Below are positions 50,144-60,149 of a stretch of DNA of 64,000 nucleotides, one piece after another (the stretch's first letter is position 1; each line of letters opens with the position of its first letter). The notes below the pieces were generated by a model that was not told the origin of the DNA, ran no database searches, and saw only the letters and a list, made by a program, of their open reading frames with translations. The stretch lies in the NCBI RefSeq assembly GCF_000253295.1, contig NC_015717.1, positions 2,728,001-2,792,000 on the forward strand, written 5' to 3'. Made by a program: the position numbers and the translations under genes. Source of the DNA: Hyphomicrobium sp. MC1. Its GTDB lineage: Bacteria; Pseudomonadota; Alphaproteobacteria; Rhizobiales; Hyphomicrobiaceae.

Positions 50144-52570
50144 TCAGTGTGCGGTAATTCGCGCACCGCCTTTGGCCGCTTCTTTGGCTTCCAGAGCCTC
50201 AGCTTCCGCAGCTTCGTCCCACGTGATGGGCTCCGGCACACGGACGAGTGCGACCTTCAGGACTTCATCGAGACGCGAGACCGGGATGATGTCCATCTTG
50301 GTCTGCACTTCCGACGGAATTTCCGCGAGATCCTTGCGGTTCTCCTCGGGAATGATGACCGTCTTGATGCCGCCGCGAAGAGCCGCGAGCAGTTTCTCTT
50401 TCAGTCCACCGATCGGCAGCACGCGACCGCGCAGCGTGATCTCGCCCGTCATCGCGACGTCCTTGCGGACGGGGATGCCGGTCAGAACCGAGATGATCGC
50501 CGTCGTCATGGCGATGCCTGCAGACGGTCCATCCTTCGGCGTTGCGCCTTCCGGCACGTGCACGTGGATGTCGCGCTTTTCGAAGAGCGACGGATGGATG
50601 CCGAAATCAACCGAGTGCGAGCGCACGTAGGCGTTCGCGGCCTGGATCGACTCCTTCATCACGTCACGCAGGTTGCCCGTGACGGTCATCCTGCCCTTGC
50701 CCGGCATCATAACGCCTTCGATCGTGAGCAGCTCGCCGCCGACTTCCGTCCAGGCCAAGCCGGTAACGATACCGACCTGATCCTCGAGCTCAGCTTCACC
50801 GAAGCGGTACTTCGGCACGCCGAGGAAGTCGTGAACGTTCTCCGCGGTGACGACGATCGAGGTCTTCGACGACGTCAGGATTTCCTTCACGGCCTTGCGG
50901 GCGAGCTTGGCGATTTCGCGTTCGAGCGAACGCACACCGGCTTCACGTGTGTAGCGGCGAATGACTTCCTTCAGTGCGTCGTCTTCGACCGTCCACTCGC
51001 CCTGTTCGAGGCCGTGAGCTGCATACTGCTCAGGGATCAAGTGGCGCTTGGCGATCTCAAGCTTCTCGTCTTCCGTGTAGCCAGCGAGCCGAATGATTTC
51101 CATACGGTCCATAAGGGCCGCGGGGATGTTCAGCGTATTGGCCGTCGTCACGAACATCACGTTCGAGAGATCGTAGTCGACCTCAAGATAGTGATCATTG
51201 AAGGACTGGTTCTGTTCCGGATCGAGCACTTCGAGCAGAGCCGCCGCAGGGTCGCCGCGGAAGTCCTGGCCCATCTTGTCGATCTCGTCCAAGAGGAAGA
51301 GCGGGTTCGTCCGCTTTGCCTTCTTCATGGACTGGATGACCTTGCCGGGCATCGAGCCGATGTAGGTGCGGCGATGGCCGCGGATTTCCGCTTCGTCACG
51401 GACGCCGCCCAGCGACATGCGCACGAACTCACGGCCGGTCGCGTTAGCGATCGACTTGCCCAGAGACGTCTTACCGACGCCAGGAGGACCGACGAGGCAC
51501 AGGATCGGCCCCTTGAGCTTGTTCGTCCGCGCCTGCACGGCGAGGTACTCAAGGATGCGTTCCTTGACCTTCTCCAGGCCATAGTGCTCCTGGTCGAGAA
51601 CCTGCTGGGCCTCGGCGATATCCTTCTTGACCTTGCCCTTGATCCCCCACGGGATCGACAGCAGCCAATCGAGATAGTTGCGCACGACCGTCGCTTCGGC
51701 CGACATCGGCGACATCTGCTTGAGCTTCTTCAGCTCAGCGAGCGCCTTGTCCTTGGCTTCCTTCGACAGCTTGGTGTTCTCGATCTTTTCCTCGAACTCG
51801 GCGATGTCGTCGCGCTCGTCGGAATCGCCCAGCTCCTTCTGAATGGCCTTCATCTGCTCATTCAGATAGTACTCGCGCTGCGTCTTCTCCATCTGGCGCT
51901 TAACGCGCGAACGGATCTTACGCTCGACCTGGAGAACCGAGATCTCGCTTTCCATCAGCGTGTAGACACGCTCAAGCCGCTCGGAGATGCTGGCGGTTTC
52001 GAGCACGTCCTGCTTGTCAGAAATTTTGACTGCGAGATGCGAGGCGATCGTGTCTGCGAGCTTCGCGTAATCCTCGATCTGGCCAACGTTGCTCAAGACC
52101 TCGGGCGAGACCTTCTTGTTGAGCTTCACGTAGCTTTCGAACTGGGTCACGACGGAACGCGCCAGCGCTTCGAGTTCGTCCTTGGCGCCGGGAACTTCAG
52201 CGACGCGCTCGACCTCAGCCTCGAAATAGTTGGCGTTCGACGTGTAGCGCGTGATCTTGGCGCGCGCATTGCCTTCGACGAGGACTTTCACTGTCCCGTC
52301 GGGAAGCTTCAAAAGTTGCAGAACCGATGCGAGCGTGCCGATCTCGTAGATGGCATCGGGCGCCGGATCGTCATCGCTGGCGTTCTTTTGCGCGGCGAGC
52401 AGAATTTGCTTGTCGGCGCGCATGACCTCTTCAAGGGCCGCGATCGACTTCTCGCGCCCGACAAAGAGGGGGACGACCATGTAGGGAAAAACGACGATGT
52501 CTCGGAGCGGCAGAACCGGGAACAGCTCTTTTCCGCTGGCTTTTTCCTTGGTCTTTTTGTCTTCGCTCAT
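50144..52570 (-). CDS. lon: ATP-dependent protease Lon
   Basis: Cytosolic AAA+ protease that degrades misfolded and regulatory proteins. The 808-residue protein shows the N-terminal substrate-binding domain (LFPVLPLRDIVVFPYMVVPL), Walker A GPPGVGKTSLGKSIA, Walker B PLFLLDEIDKMGQDF, and the serine-lysine protease domain with VPEGATPKDGPSAGIAM (catalytic Ser) and the Lys in GLKEKLLAALRGGIKTV. The length is standard for LonA. A long open frame on the opposite strand is a shadow of its codon usage. It lies between clpX and the HU gene. Confidence 0.98.
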   Translation of the reverse strand: MSEDKKTKEKASGKELFPVLPLRDIVVFPYMVVPLFVGREKSIAALEEVMRADKQILLAAQKNASDDDPAPDAIYEIGTLASVLQLLKLPDGTVKVLVEGNARAKITRYTSNANYFEAEVERVAEVPGAKDELEALARSVVTQFESYVKLNKKVSPEVLSNVGQIEDYAKLADTIASHLAVKISDKQDVLETASISERLERVYTLMESEISVLQVERKIRSRVKRQMEKTQREYYLNEQMKAIQKELGDSDERDDIAEFEEKIENTKLSKEAKDKALAELKKLKQMSPMSAEATVVRNYLDWLLSIPWGIKGKVKKDIAEAQQVLDQEHYGLEKVKERILEYLAVQARTNKLKGPILCLVGPPGVGKTSLGKSIANATGREFVRMSLGGVRDEAEIRGHRRTYIGSMPGKVIQSMKKAKRTNPLFLLDEIDKMGQDFRGDPAAALLEVLDPEQNQSFNDHYLEVDYDLSNVMFVTTANTLNIPAALMDRMEIIRLAGYTEDEKLEIAKRHLIPEQYAAHGLEQGEWTVEDDALKEVIRRYTREAGVRSLEREIAKLARKAVKEILTSSKTSIVVTAENVHDFLGVPKYRFGEAELEDQVGIVTGLAWTEVGGELLTIEGVMMPGKGRMTVTGNLRDVMKESIQAANAYVRSHSVDFGIHPSLFEKRDIHVHVPEGATPKDGPSAGIAMTTAIISVLTGIPVRKDVAMTGEITLRGRVLPIGGLKEKLLAALRGGIKTVIIPEENRKDLAEIPSEVQTKMDIIPVSRLDEVLKVALVRVPEPITWDEAAEAEALEAKEAAKGGARITAH

Positions 52571-52797
52571 TTCACTACCTATTCGCCGTGCACCGAAGGT
52601 CTGTCATATCCTACCGGTACATTCCACACCCGTTCCACTTTAGGAGCCACGCGTCCCGCCCCTTTTTGTGGCGACGGTTCTGCATGCTCGTGAGCGCGAG
52701 CGCGGGGTGAGACCCAAGCCCTAGACACCGGTTTTCGGAGAAATACGGCTGGCTGCTTGACGCCACTCCCTCCGAACAAATGGGGACCAGCGCCCCG

Positions 52798-52826
52798 CAA
52801 ACAAGTCCCGGGGCAGTGCCCCGGGA
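52798..52826 (-). terminator. Hairpin terminator downstream of clpX
   Basis: A perfect nine-base stem (TCCCGGGGC at 52806-52814, complement at 52818-52826) with a three-base loop lies about 22 bases past the clpX stop. On the minus strand it is followed by CTTGTTTG, a modest T-rich tail. Confidence 0.65.
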
Positions 52827-52848
52827 AAGCGTTAATTGTCGCGACGGC

Positions 52849-54099
52849 TCAGGCTGTCGAGCCCTTCTCTTCCGCGCGTTCCGTGTAGATCCGCAGTGGC
52901 TTCGCCGAGCCCTCGACGATTTCCGGTCCGATCACGACCTCCTCGACGCCCTTAAGCGTCGGCAGGTCGTACATCGTGTCGAGCAGGATGCCCTCCATGA
53001 TGGACCGCAGGCCACGTGCACCGGTCTTGCGCTCGATGGCCTTGCGCGAAATCGCCTTCAGAGCATCAAGCGTGATCGTCAGCTTGACGTCTTCCATCTC
53101 GAACAAGCGCTGGTACTGCTTGACGATGGCGTTCTTCGGCTCGGTCAGGATCTGAACGAGCGCCGACTCGTCGAGGTCTTCCAGCGTTGCGATGACCGGC
53201 AGACGGCCGATGAATTCCGGGATCAAGCCGAACTTCAGCAGATCTTCCGGCTCGACGTTGCGCAGGATCTCGCCCGTGCGACGTTCGTCCGGACCGCTGA
53301 CGCGGGCCTGGAAGCCAATCGAGGAACCCTTGCCACGACGTGAGATGATCTTCTCCAAGCCGGCGAACGCGCCGCCGCAGATGAAGAGGATGTTCGTCGT
53401 GTCGACCTGCAGGAATTCCTGCTGAGGATGCTTGCGGCCGCCCTGCGGAGGAACCGACGCAACGGTTCCTTCCATGATCTTCAGAAGCGCCTGCTGCACG
53501 CCCTCGCCCGAGACATCCCGCGTGATCGATGGGTTGTCGGACTTGCGGCTGATCTTGTCGACCTCGTCGATATAGACGATGCCGCGCTGCGCCCGCTCGA
53601 CGTTGTAGTCAGCAGCCTGCAGCAGCTTCAGGATGATGTTCTCGACGTCCTCGCCGACGTAACCGGCTTCGGTGAGCGTCGTGGCGTCTGCCATCGTGAA
53701 CGGAACATCCAGGATACGCGCCAGCGTTTGTGCGAGCAGCGTCTTGCCCGAACCCGTCGGTCCGACGAGCAGGATGTTCGACTTCGCCAACTCCACGTCG
53801 TTGTTCTTCGAAGCGTGGTTCAGGCGCTTGTAATGGTTATGGACCGCGACAGAGAGAACGCGCTTGGCATGGTTCTGGCCAATGACGTAGCTGTCGAGCA
53901 CGCCGCAAATCTCCTGCGGGGTCGGAACGCCGTCGCGGGATTTGACGAGGGTGTTCTTGTTCTCCTCGCGGATGATGTCCATGCAAAGTTCGACGCATTC
54001 ATCGCAGATGAATACCGTCGGGCCAGCAATCAGTTTGCGGACCTCATGCTGGCTCTTGCCGCAGAAAGAGCAGTAGAGAGTGTTCTTCTCTTGAGCCAT
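52849..54099 (-). CDS. clpX: ATP-dependent Clp protease ATP-binding subunit ClpX
   Basis: AAA+ unfoldase that delivers substrates to ClpP. The 416-residue protein has the N-terminal zinc-binding domain with Cys10, Cys13, Cys32 and Cys35 (CSFC and CDEC). Walker A is LLVGPTGSGKTLLAQTLARI, Walker B is GIVYIDEVDKISRK, and the sensor and ClpP-binding loop region is typical. The ATG at 54099 is clear. A 350-base gap separates it from clpP, so it may be expressed both with clpP and from its own promoter, as in Caulobacter and relatives. Confidence 0.98.
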   Translation of the reverse strand: MAQEKNTLYCSFCGKSQHEVRKLIAGPTVFICDECVELCMDIIREENKNTLVKSRDGVPTPQEICGVLDSYVIGQNHAKRVLSVAVHNHYKRLNHASKNNDVELAKSNILLVGPTGSGKTLLAQTLARILDVPFTMADATTLTEAGYVGEDVENIILKLLQAADYNVERAQRGIVYIDEVDKISRKSDNPSITRDVSGEGVQQALLKIMEGTVASVPPQGGRKHPQQEFLQVDTTNILFICGGAFAGLEKIISRRGKGSSIGFQARVSGPDERRTGEILRNVEPEDLLKFGLIPEFIGRLPVIATLEDLDESALVQILTEPKNAIVKQYQRLFEMEDVKLTITLDALKAISRKAIERKTGARGLRSIMEGILLDTMYDLPTLKGVEEVVIGPEIVEGSAKPLRIYTERAEEKGSTA

Positions 54100-54449
54100 T
54101 TGTTCTCACCTTCCGTGCAAGACCCACCAACGCGATGTTCTTGCTTTGGCCCGCTTTTCACGCTCGGCGCTGAGCCGATTCTGCGGCGACGTGAACTCCA
54201 TAGCCAATCTGAGCACGCTATCGTTCAGCAGATCAAGATTGGATTAATGGAGCCTACCCGGCCACAGCTCGCAAGCGGCGCTATTGCCACAGTTGATAAA
54301 CGAGCTGGCAACACCGGCGATTCAATCCGAGCATTTACCTAAACTCACACGCTGATGTGCAGCGTTTGTTCTCCTGAGAGGGCGAATTGCCGCCCACTCT
54401 CGTGGTGTTCCGACCGCGAACGGCCGAGTTGCGCTGGCAATTTGCCTTA
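54100..54449. other. Intergenic region between clpP and clpX
   Basis: No gene recognised. A nine-pair imperfect hairpin lies at 54376-54401 (GAGA-GGGCG, six-base loop, CGCCC-AC-TCTC), about 50 bases past the clpP stop, without a T-run. The remainder, next to clpX, is long enough for a promoter, which I cannot define. Confidence 0.4.
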
Positions 54450-55103
54450 TCAGTCGGCGATTTTGCCAGGTTCGAAGACAGTCCCTTCGACTTCGTCGCG
54501 GTTTTCGAGGACTTTGTCGATCAGGCCGAAATCGCGGGCCTGGTCGGCCGTCATGAAGTAGTCGCGGTCCAGCGTCTTATCAACCATCTCGTAGGTCTGA
54601 CCCGTGTGCTTCACATAGGTCTCGTTGAGACGCCGCTTCATTTTGATGATGTCCTCGGCGTGGCGCTCAATGTCGGACGCTTGGCCAGAGAAACCGCCCG
54701 ACGGCTGGTGCACCATGACGCGAGCGTTCGGGAGCGCGTAGCGCATGCCCTTCGCACCGGCACAAAGCAGCAACGAACCCATCGAGGCAGCCTGGCCGAT
54801 GCACAGCGTGGCGACGGCCGGCTTCACGAACTGCATCGTGTCGTAGATCGCCATACCCGCCGTGACGACACCGCCCGGCGAGTTGATGTACATCGAGATC
54901 TCTTTCTTCGGGTTCTCGGACTCGAGGAACAGAAGCTGCATGCAGATCGATGCAGCCATGTGATCTTCGACCGGGCCGGTCACGAAGATGATGCGTTCCT
55001 TCAGAAGCCGCGAAGGAAGGTCGTAGCCGCGCTCGCCGCGCGTCGTCTGCTCGACGACCATAGGCCAGAAGGTGTTGGTCAAGGTATTGATCGGATCGCG
55101 CAT
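54450..55103 (-). CDS. clpP: ATP-dependent Clp protease proteolytic subunit ClpP
   Basis: Serine protease core of the ClpXP/ClpAP machines. The 217-residue protein has the full catalytic triad: Ser107 in GQAASMGSLLL, His132 in RVMVHQPSGG and Asp181 in LDRDYFM. The N-terminal MRDPINTLTNTFWPMVVEQT and the hydrophobic binding pockets are typical of alphaproteobacterial ClpP1. It lies about 100 bases downstream of tig, the usual tig-clpP-clpX order. Confidence 0.98.
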   Translation of the reverse strand: MRDPINTLTNTFWPMVVEQTTRGERGYDLPSRLLKERIIFVTGPVEDHMAASICMQLLFLESENPKKEISMYINSPGGVVTAGMAIYDTMQFVKPAVATLCIGQAASMGSLLLCAGAKGMRYALPNARVMVHQPSGGFSGQASDIERHAEDIIKMKRRLNETYVKHTGQTYEMVDKTLDRDYFMTADQARDFGLIDKVLENRDEVEGTVFEPGKIAD

Positions 55104-55207
55104 CGCCTTCGTCTTTCCTCATTTCGGCGGGCAGACCGCTCGGCCTCGCCCGCCTGACTCGCACGCATTTCAGGAGCGTATTGAATTGCAGAAGCCGCTG
55201 ACGCGGC

Positions 55208-56569
55208 TCACTGCTCTTCGGTCGCCTCTTGGACCGCCTTCAGAAGCTCGTCGCGCGTCACTTTCTTCTCGGTCGGCTTGGCTTCGTCGACGACGAAGTC
55301 GATGACCTTATCCTCGAAGATCGGTGCGCGCAGCTCAGCGAGCGCGCCAGGGGTCTTCTCGTAGTATTCGTATACCTGCTTCTCCTGACCCGGATAGCGG
55401 CGCGCCTGTTCGACCAGCGCCCTGCGCAACTCGTCCTGGGAGACTTGCAGATTGTTCTTCTCGCCGATCTCGCCGATCACGAGACCAAGGCGCACCCGGC
55501 GTTCGGCGATCTTCCGATACTCGGCGCGCGCCTCGTCCTCGGTCTTGCCTTCGTCGGCGAACGTCTTGTTCGTGGCTTTTAGATTGTTCTCGAGTTGAGT
55601 CCATATATTGTCGAATTCGAAATCGACAAGAGACGCCGGAAGCTCGAACGTATGGGCAGCGTCGAGTGCATCGAGAAGCTCGCGCTTCAGCTTCTGGCGC
55701 GACGCCTGATCGTACTCGCGCTTGATCTGCTCAGAGATAAAGCCGCGCAGCTGCTCAAGGCTTTCGGCGCCGACGCCCTTAGCGAAATCTTCATCGACAG
55801 CCGGCGTGCGGGACTTCGAAACGCCCTTGACCTTGACGTCGAACTCAGCGGTTTTGCCCGCCAGAGCAGCCACCGGATATTCGGCCGGGAACGTTGCGCT
55901 GACGACCTTCTCGTCGCCGGCTTTCAGGCCCACCAAGCCTTCTTCGAAGCCCGGAATAAACTGCTTCTTGCCGATCACGAGGCTCTGGCCTTCGGCCGAA
56001 CCGCCTTCAAAAGCCTCGCCGTCGATCTTGCCGACGAAATCGAGCGTCACGAGATCGCCTTCCGATGCGGCGCGTCCCTCTTCGATGTCATAAGCCGTAT
56101 TGCGTTCGGCGAGGTTCGAGAGCGCTTTGTCGACGGCTTCGTCGTCAACGTCGGCGACGAGCTTTTCGAGTTTTAGCGCCGACAGATCGGCCAGCGGAAT
56201 CGGCGGCAGAACCTCGAACGACATGTTGTATGCAAGATCGCCCTGGCCGTTCGCGATTTTCTCGAACGTCTCCTCGTTGAAGTCGACGAGTTCGACCTTC
56301 GGCTGCTGCGCCGGACGCTCGTTGCGATCCTTGATGGCCTGCGCGCTTGTTTCGTTGAGCGTCTGCTCCATCACTTCCTGCATCAGCGACTTGCCGTAGA
56401 GCTTCTTGATGTGCGCGACGGGAACCTTGCCGCGGCGAAACCCTTTGATCTCCACACGGCCCTTCAGTTCGTCGAGGCGGGTCGCGAAACGCTCGCTCAG
56501 CTCCGCCTGGCCGACGACCACTTGTAGCGTCCGCTTCAATCCTTCTCGTGCCGTTTCCGTGACTTGCAT
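55208..56569 (-). CDS. tig: Trigger factor
   Basis: Ribosome-associated chaperone with peptidyl-prolyl isomerase activity. The 453-residue protein has the N-terminal ribosome-binding domain with the signature in GFRRGKVPVAHIKKLYGKSL, the FKBP-like domain (EGDLVTLDFVGKIDGEAFEG, then FIPGFEEGLVGLKAGDEKVV) and a long helical C-terminal domain. The ATG at 56569 (MQVTETAREGLKR) is preferred; the frame extends 12 codons further up without conservation. It leads the tig-clpP-clpX block. Confidence 0.97.
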   Translation of the reverse strand: MQVTETAREGLKRTLQVVVGQAELSERFATRLDELKGRVEIKGFRRGKVPVAHIKKLYGKSLMQEVMEQTLNETSAQAIKDRNERPAQQPKVELVDFNEETFEKIANGQGDLAYNMSFEVLPPIPLADLSALKLEKLVADVDDEAVDKALSNLAERNTAYDIEEGRAASEGDLVTLDFVGKIDGEAFEGGSAEGQSLVIGKKQFIPGFEEGLVGLKAGDEKVVSATFPAEYPVAALAGKTAEFDVKVKGVSKSRTPAVDEDFAKGVGAESLEQLRGFISEQIKREYDQASRQKLKRELLDALDAAHTFELPASLVDFEFDNIWTQLENNLKATNKTFADEGKTEDEARAEYRKIAERRVRLGLVIGEIGEKNNLQVSQDELRRALVEQARRYPGQEKQVYEYYEKTPGALAELRAPIFEDKVIDFVVDEAKPTEKKVTRDELLKAVQEATEEQ

Positions 56570-57066
56570 TGTCCGTGTCCTGAATTGGAGGTCAAAGCGC
56601 GGCACCCGACCTCGCCGACCGACTATTTAGGAAGCCGCCCGCGGGTCCACAAAGCGCCAAACACCGCCGGCTGCCGCAACACTCGTGCGGACAGAAGTGA
56701 GCCCCCAGAGGTATTGCTTTGAATTTGCTACGTTTTTAAACCACCGCAAGCCACGAATCCTTGGCCATGCCCCATCGGGAATGCCAGCATCACGCGCCTG
56801 GAAGCCTATGCCGAGGCTTAAACAGCCTTTCAGGGAGATTGGCAATACGCTGTCGCATGGCCGTCAAAGACAGGCTTGGCGCCGAAACGATTGCAACGGA
56901 CGGCCGTTCGAATGGTTGTCTATCAAAAACGCACGATTATTTCCGTGGAACTATAGCTAAGTTCTTGAAAAACTGCGGCCAATTCCCCGATCCATGTTCA
57001 CGAGGGCTATACGACCGCCATCTAGAACTGTTAAAAGTTGCAGGCATGGAAGATGGAGCGCCCGGC
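56570..57066. other. Divergent intergenic region between tig and fdnG
   Basis: About 500 bases that should contain the tig promoter (minus strand) and the fdn promoter (plus strand). The fdnG reading frame stays open upstream to about 56761, but the translation there is not conserved and the Tat signal begins at 57067. I looked for an FNR-like TTGAT-N4-ATCAA site, a sigma-54 promoter and a tRNA-Sec gene and saw none. Confidence 0.4.
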
Positions 57067-60000
57067 ATGGATCTCACTCGCAGAGGCTTCATAAAGCTCA
57101 CAGGCGCGGCGCTTGCGACATCGAGCATGGGCGCGCTCGGGTTTGGTGGTTGCGGTGAGGCGGTCGCGGAAGACGTTCGACCCTTCAAGCTCACCCACGC
57201 CAAGGAGACGCGGAACACCTGCACCTACTGTTCTGTCGCTTGCGGCATCCTAATCTACACGCTCGGCGACGGCGCCAAGAACGCGCGCTCCGACATCATT
57301 CACATCGAAGGCGACCCGGACCATCCGGTGAACCGCGGCACGCTCTGCCCGAAGGGCTCGGCGCTCCTTGACATCGTCCACGCGCCGACGCGCCTGCAGG
57401 TGCCCAAGTATCGCAAGCCGGGCGGCACCGAATTTGAGGAAGTCTCGTGGGATTGGGCGCTCGATCGCATCGCGCGCCTGATGAAGGACGACCGCGATAA
57501 GAATTTCATCGCCAAGAATGCCGAGGGCACCACCGTCAACCGCTGGATCTCTACCGGCATGCTGGCGGCTTCGGCTTCATCGACCGAAACATCGTACCTC
57601 ACGTGGAAAGTCGCCCGCTCATTCGGGATGTTGGTCTTCGATAACCAAGCACGTGTCTGACACGGACCGACGGTGGCCAGTCTGGCTCCAACATTCGGTC
57701 GCGGCGCAATGACCAACACTTGGCAGGATATCAAGAATGCCGACTTGGTCATCGTTATGGGCGGAAACGCCGCTGAAGCGCATCCATGCGGCTTCAAGTG
57801 GGTCGTCGAAGCAAAAATAGAAAATGCGGCGAAGCTCGTCGTCGTTGATCCGCGCTTTACGCGGACGGCGTCGGTCGCCGACTATTATGCGCCGATCCGT
57901 CCGGGAACCGACATCGCCTTCCTGTCGGGCGTGATCCGGTATCTGCTCGAAAAGGACAAGATCCTGCACGAGTACGTGCGTGCCTATACGAACGCCGGCC
58001 TGATCGTGAAAGAAGGCTACGGCTTCGAAGACGGTCTGTTCAGCGGGTACGACCGCGAGAAGGGTCAGTACGACACATCGAGCTGGGACTACGAACTCGA
58101 CGATCAAGGCTTCGCCAAGGTTGACGATACGTGGCAGCATCCGCGCTGCGTCATGAACCTTCTGAAGACCCACGTCGCGCGCTACACGCCCGAGATGGTG
58201 TCGCGCATTTGCGGTACGCCTCAGGATAAATACCTGCACATCTGCGAGATGATCGCGGAGACGGCGGCGCCCGACAAAGCGATGACGAGCCTGTTCGCGC
58301 TTGGCTGGACACAGCACTCGATCGGCTCGCAGAACATCCGCACGATGGCGATGGTGCAGCTGCTGCTCGGCAACATCGGCATCGCCGGCGGTGGCATGAA
58401 TGCGCTACGCGGCCACTCGAACATTCAAGGCCTGACCGACGTTGGTTTGTTGTCGAACCTCATGCCTGGCTACATGACGCTTGCGGCCGATCACGAGGTT
58501 ACGTTCGACGACTATATGAAGACGCGACTTTATAAGCCGCTGCGCCCAGGCCAGACGAGCTATTGGTCGAACTATAAGAAGTTCTTCGTCAGTTTCCAGA
58601 AATCGATCTACGGCGACGCGGCGACAGCCGAAAACAACTGGGCTTACGATTGGCTGCCGAAGCTCGACATCCCGCTCTACGACATCATCAAGGCGTTCGA
58701 GATGATGAACCAGGGCGAGATGAATGGGTACATCTGCCAAGGCTTCAACCCGCAGCAGGCGTTCCCGGATCGCGGCAAGATCCGGCGCGGCTTGTCGAAG
58801 CTCAAGTTCCTCGTCACGATGGATCCACTCGATACGGAGACGTCGCGTTTCTGGGAGAACTTCGGGCCACAAAACCCGGCTGACTCCGCCGAGATCCAGA
58901 CAGAAGTGTTCCAGCTGCCGACGACGTGCTTTGCCGAAGAAGACGGCTCGCTCGTCAACTCGGCGCGTTGGCTGCAATGGCATTGGAAAGCTGCGGAGCC
59001 GCCTGCTCAGGCGAAGCCCGACATCTGGATCATGTCCGGAATCTTCCACCGGATGCGCGAGCTTTATCGCAAGGAAGGTGGCGCGTTCCCCGATCCGATC
59101 CTGAACCTCACGTGGAATTACACCAATCCGGTCGAGCCCAACCCGGACGAGCTGGCGAAGGACATGAACGGCCGGGCGCGCGTCGATCTCAAAGACGCGT
59201 CGGGCGCCGTCATCAAGAAATCGGGCGAATTGCTCGATGGCTTCGCGCAACTGCGCGATGATGGCACAACGGAGTCGGGCTGCTGGATCTTCTCGGGCTG
59301 TTGGACCGAGAAGGGGAACCAGATGGCCCGGCGCGACGCATCCGATCCGCGCGAACAAGGCATCGCACCGAATTGGGCATGGGCGTGGCCCATGAACCGG
59401 CGCATTCTCTACAATCGCGCCAGCGCGGACCCCGCGGGCAAGCCATGGAATCCGGCGAAGCCGATCATCCAGTGGGATGGCTCGAAGTGGGTCGGCATCG
59501 ACGTGCCGGACTACGGCCCAACGGTGAAGCCTTCCGACTCGGTCGGTCCCTTCATCATGAACGCGGAAGGCGTCGGACGACTGTTCGCGCGCCAGATGAT
59601 GGTCGAAGGACCATTCCCGGAACACTACGAGCCGTTCGAGTCACCGGCGATCAACGTGCTGCATCCGAAGGTTCAGTCGAACCCGGCCGCGCGCGTGTTC
59701 CCCGACGACAGGGCCGATTTCGGATCGCCAGCCGAGTTTCCTTATGTGGCAACGACCTACCGTCTGACAGAACACTTCCACTTCTGGACCAAGCACGCCC
59801 GCATCAACTCGATCCTGCAGCCTCAGGAATTCATCGAGATCGGCGAAGCTCTCGCGAACGAAAAGGGCATCGCTCAGAACGGTTGGGTCCGCGTGGCTTC
59901 GAAGCGCGGCTTCATCGTGTGCAAGGCCTACGTCACGAAGCGGATCAAGCCGATGATGGTCGACGGCAAGCCGACGCATGTGATCGGCGTGCCGCTGCAT

Positions 60001-60138
60001 TGGGGCTTCACCGGCCAAGCGAAGAAGGGCTACGGCGCCAACACGCTGACGCCGTCCGTCGGTGACGCCAATACGCAGACGCCGGAGTTCAAGGCGTTCC
60101 TGGTCAATATCGAAAGTGTCAACGGACCTCTGGTCTGA
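57067..60138 (+). CDS. fdnG: Formate dehydrogenase N alpha subunit, selenocysteine-containing
   Basis: Catalytic subunit of a periplasm-facing, quinone-linked formate dehydrogenase. It oxidises formate to CO2 at a molybdenum (or tungsten) bis-MGD centre. The gene reads through an in-frame TGA at 57658-57660, giving 1023 residues with Sec198; E. coli FdnG has 1015 residues and Sec196. Residues 4-10 (TRRGFIK) form a Tat signal. The 4Fe-4S ligands are Cys52, Cys55, Cys59 and Cys94. On both sides of the TGA the protein follows E. coli FdnG closely (DNQARV-Sec-HGPTVASLAPTFGRGAM), and conservation continues to the end (GVPLHWGFTGQAKKG, then TLTPSVGDANTQTPEFKAFL). The ATG at 57067 has GGAG eight bases upstream. 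A gene caller will split this into two frames. First gene of fdnGHI-fdhE. Confidence 0.95.
57658..57700 (+). promoter_or_regulatory. Selenocysteine TGA codon and SECIS-like hairpin
   Basis: The TGA at 57658-57660 is the Sec codon. Twelve bases on, GGTGGCCAGTCTGGCTCC (57672-57689) can fold into a small hairpin with GUC in the apical loop, an unpaired base in the stem, and flanking pairs. This is the layout recognised by SelB in E. coli fdnG and fdhF. Folding was done by eye. Confidence 0.75.
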
Positions 60139-60149
60139 CGGAGAAGCCG

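Noticed and set aside
50147..52693. An 848-codon open frame antisense to lon
   Set aside because: It lies fully over a gene with clear conserved motifs, its translation is low-complexity (rich in Arg, Asp, His) with no family resemblance, and such frames are usual in GC-rich DNA opposite highly codon-biased genes.
58405..59625. A 406-codon minus-strand frame inside fdnG
   Set aside because: Antisense shadow of a strongly conserved gene; Arg/His/Asp-rich translation without domain features.
57661..60138. fdnG as a pseudogene or as two separate genes split at the TGA
   Set aside because: The frame is unchanged across the TGA, conservation continues on both sides, the TGA is at the known Sec position, and a SECIS-like hairpin plus selD are present.
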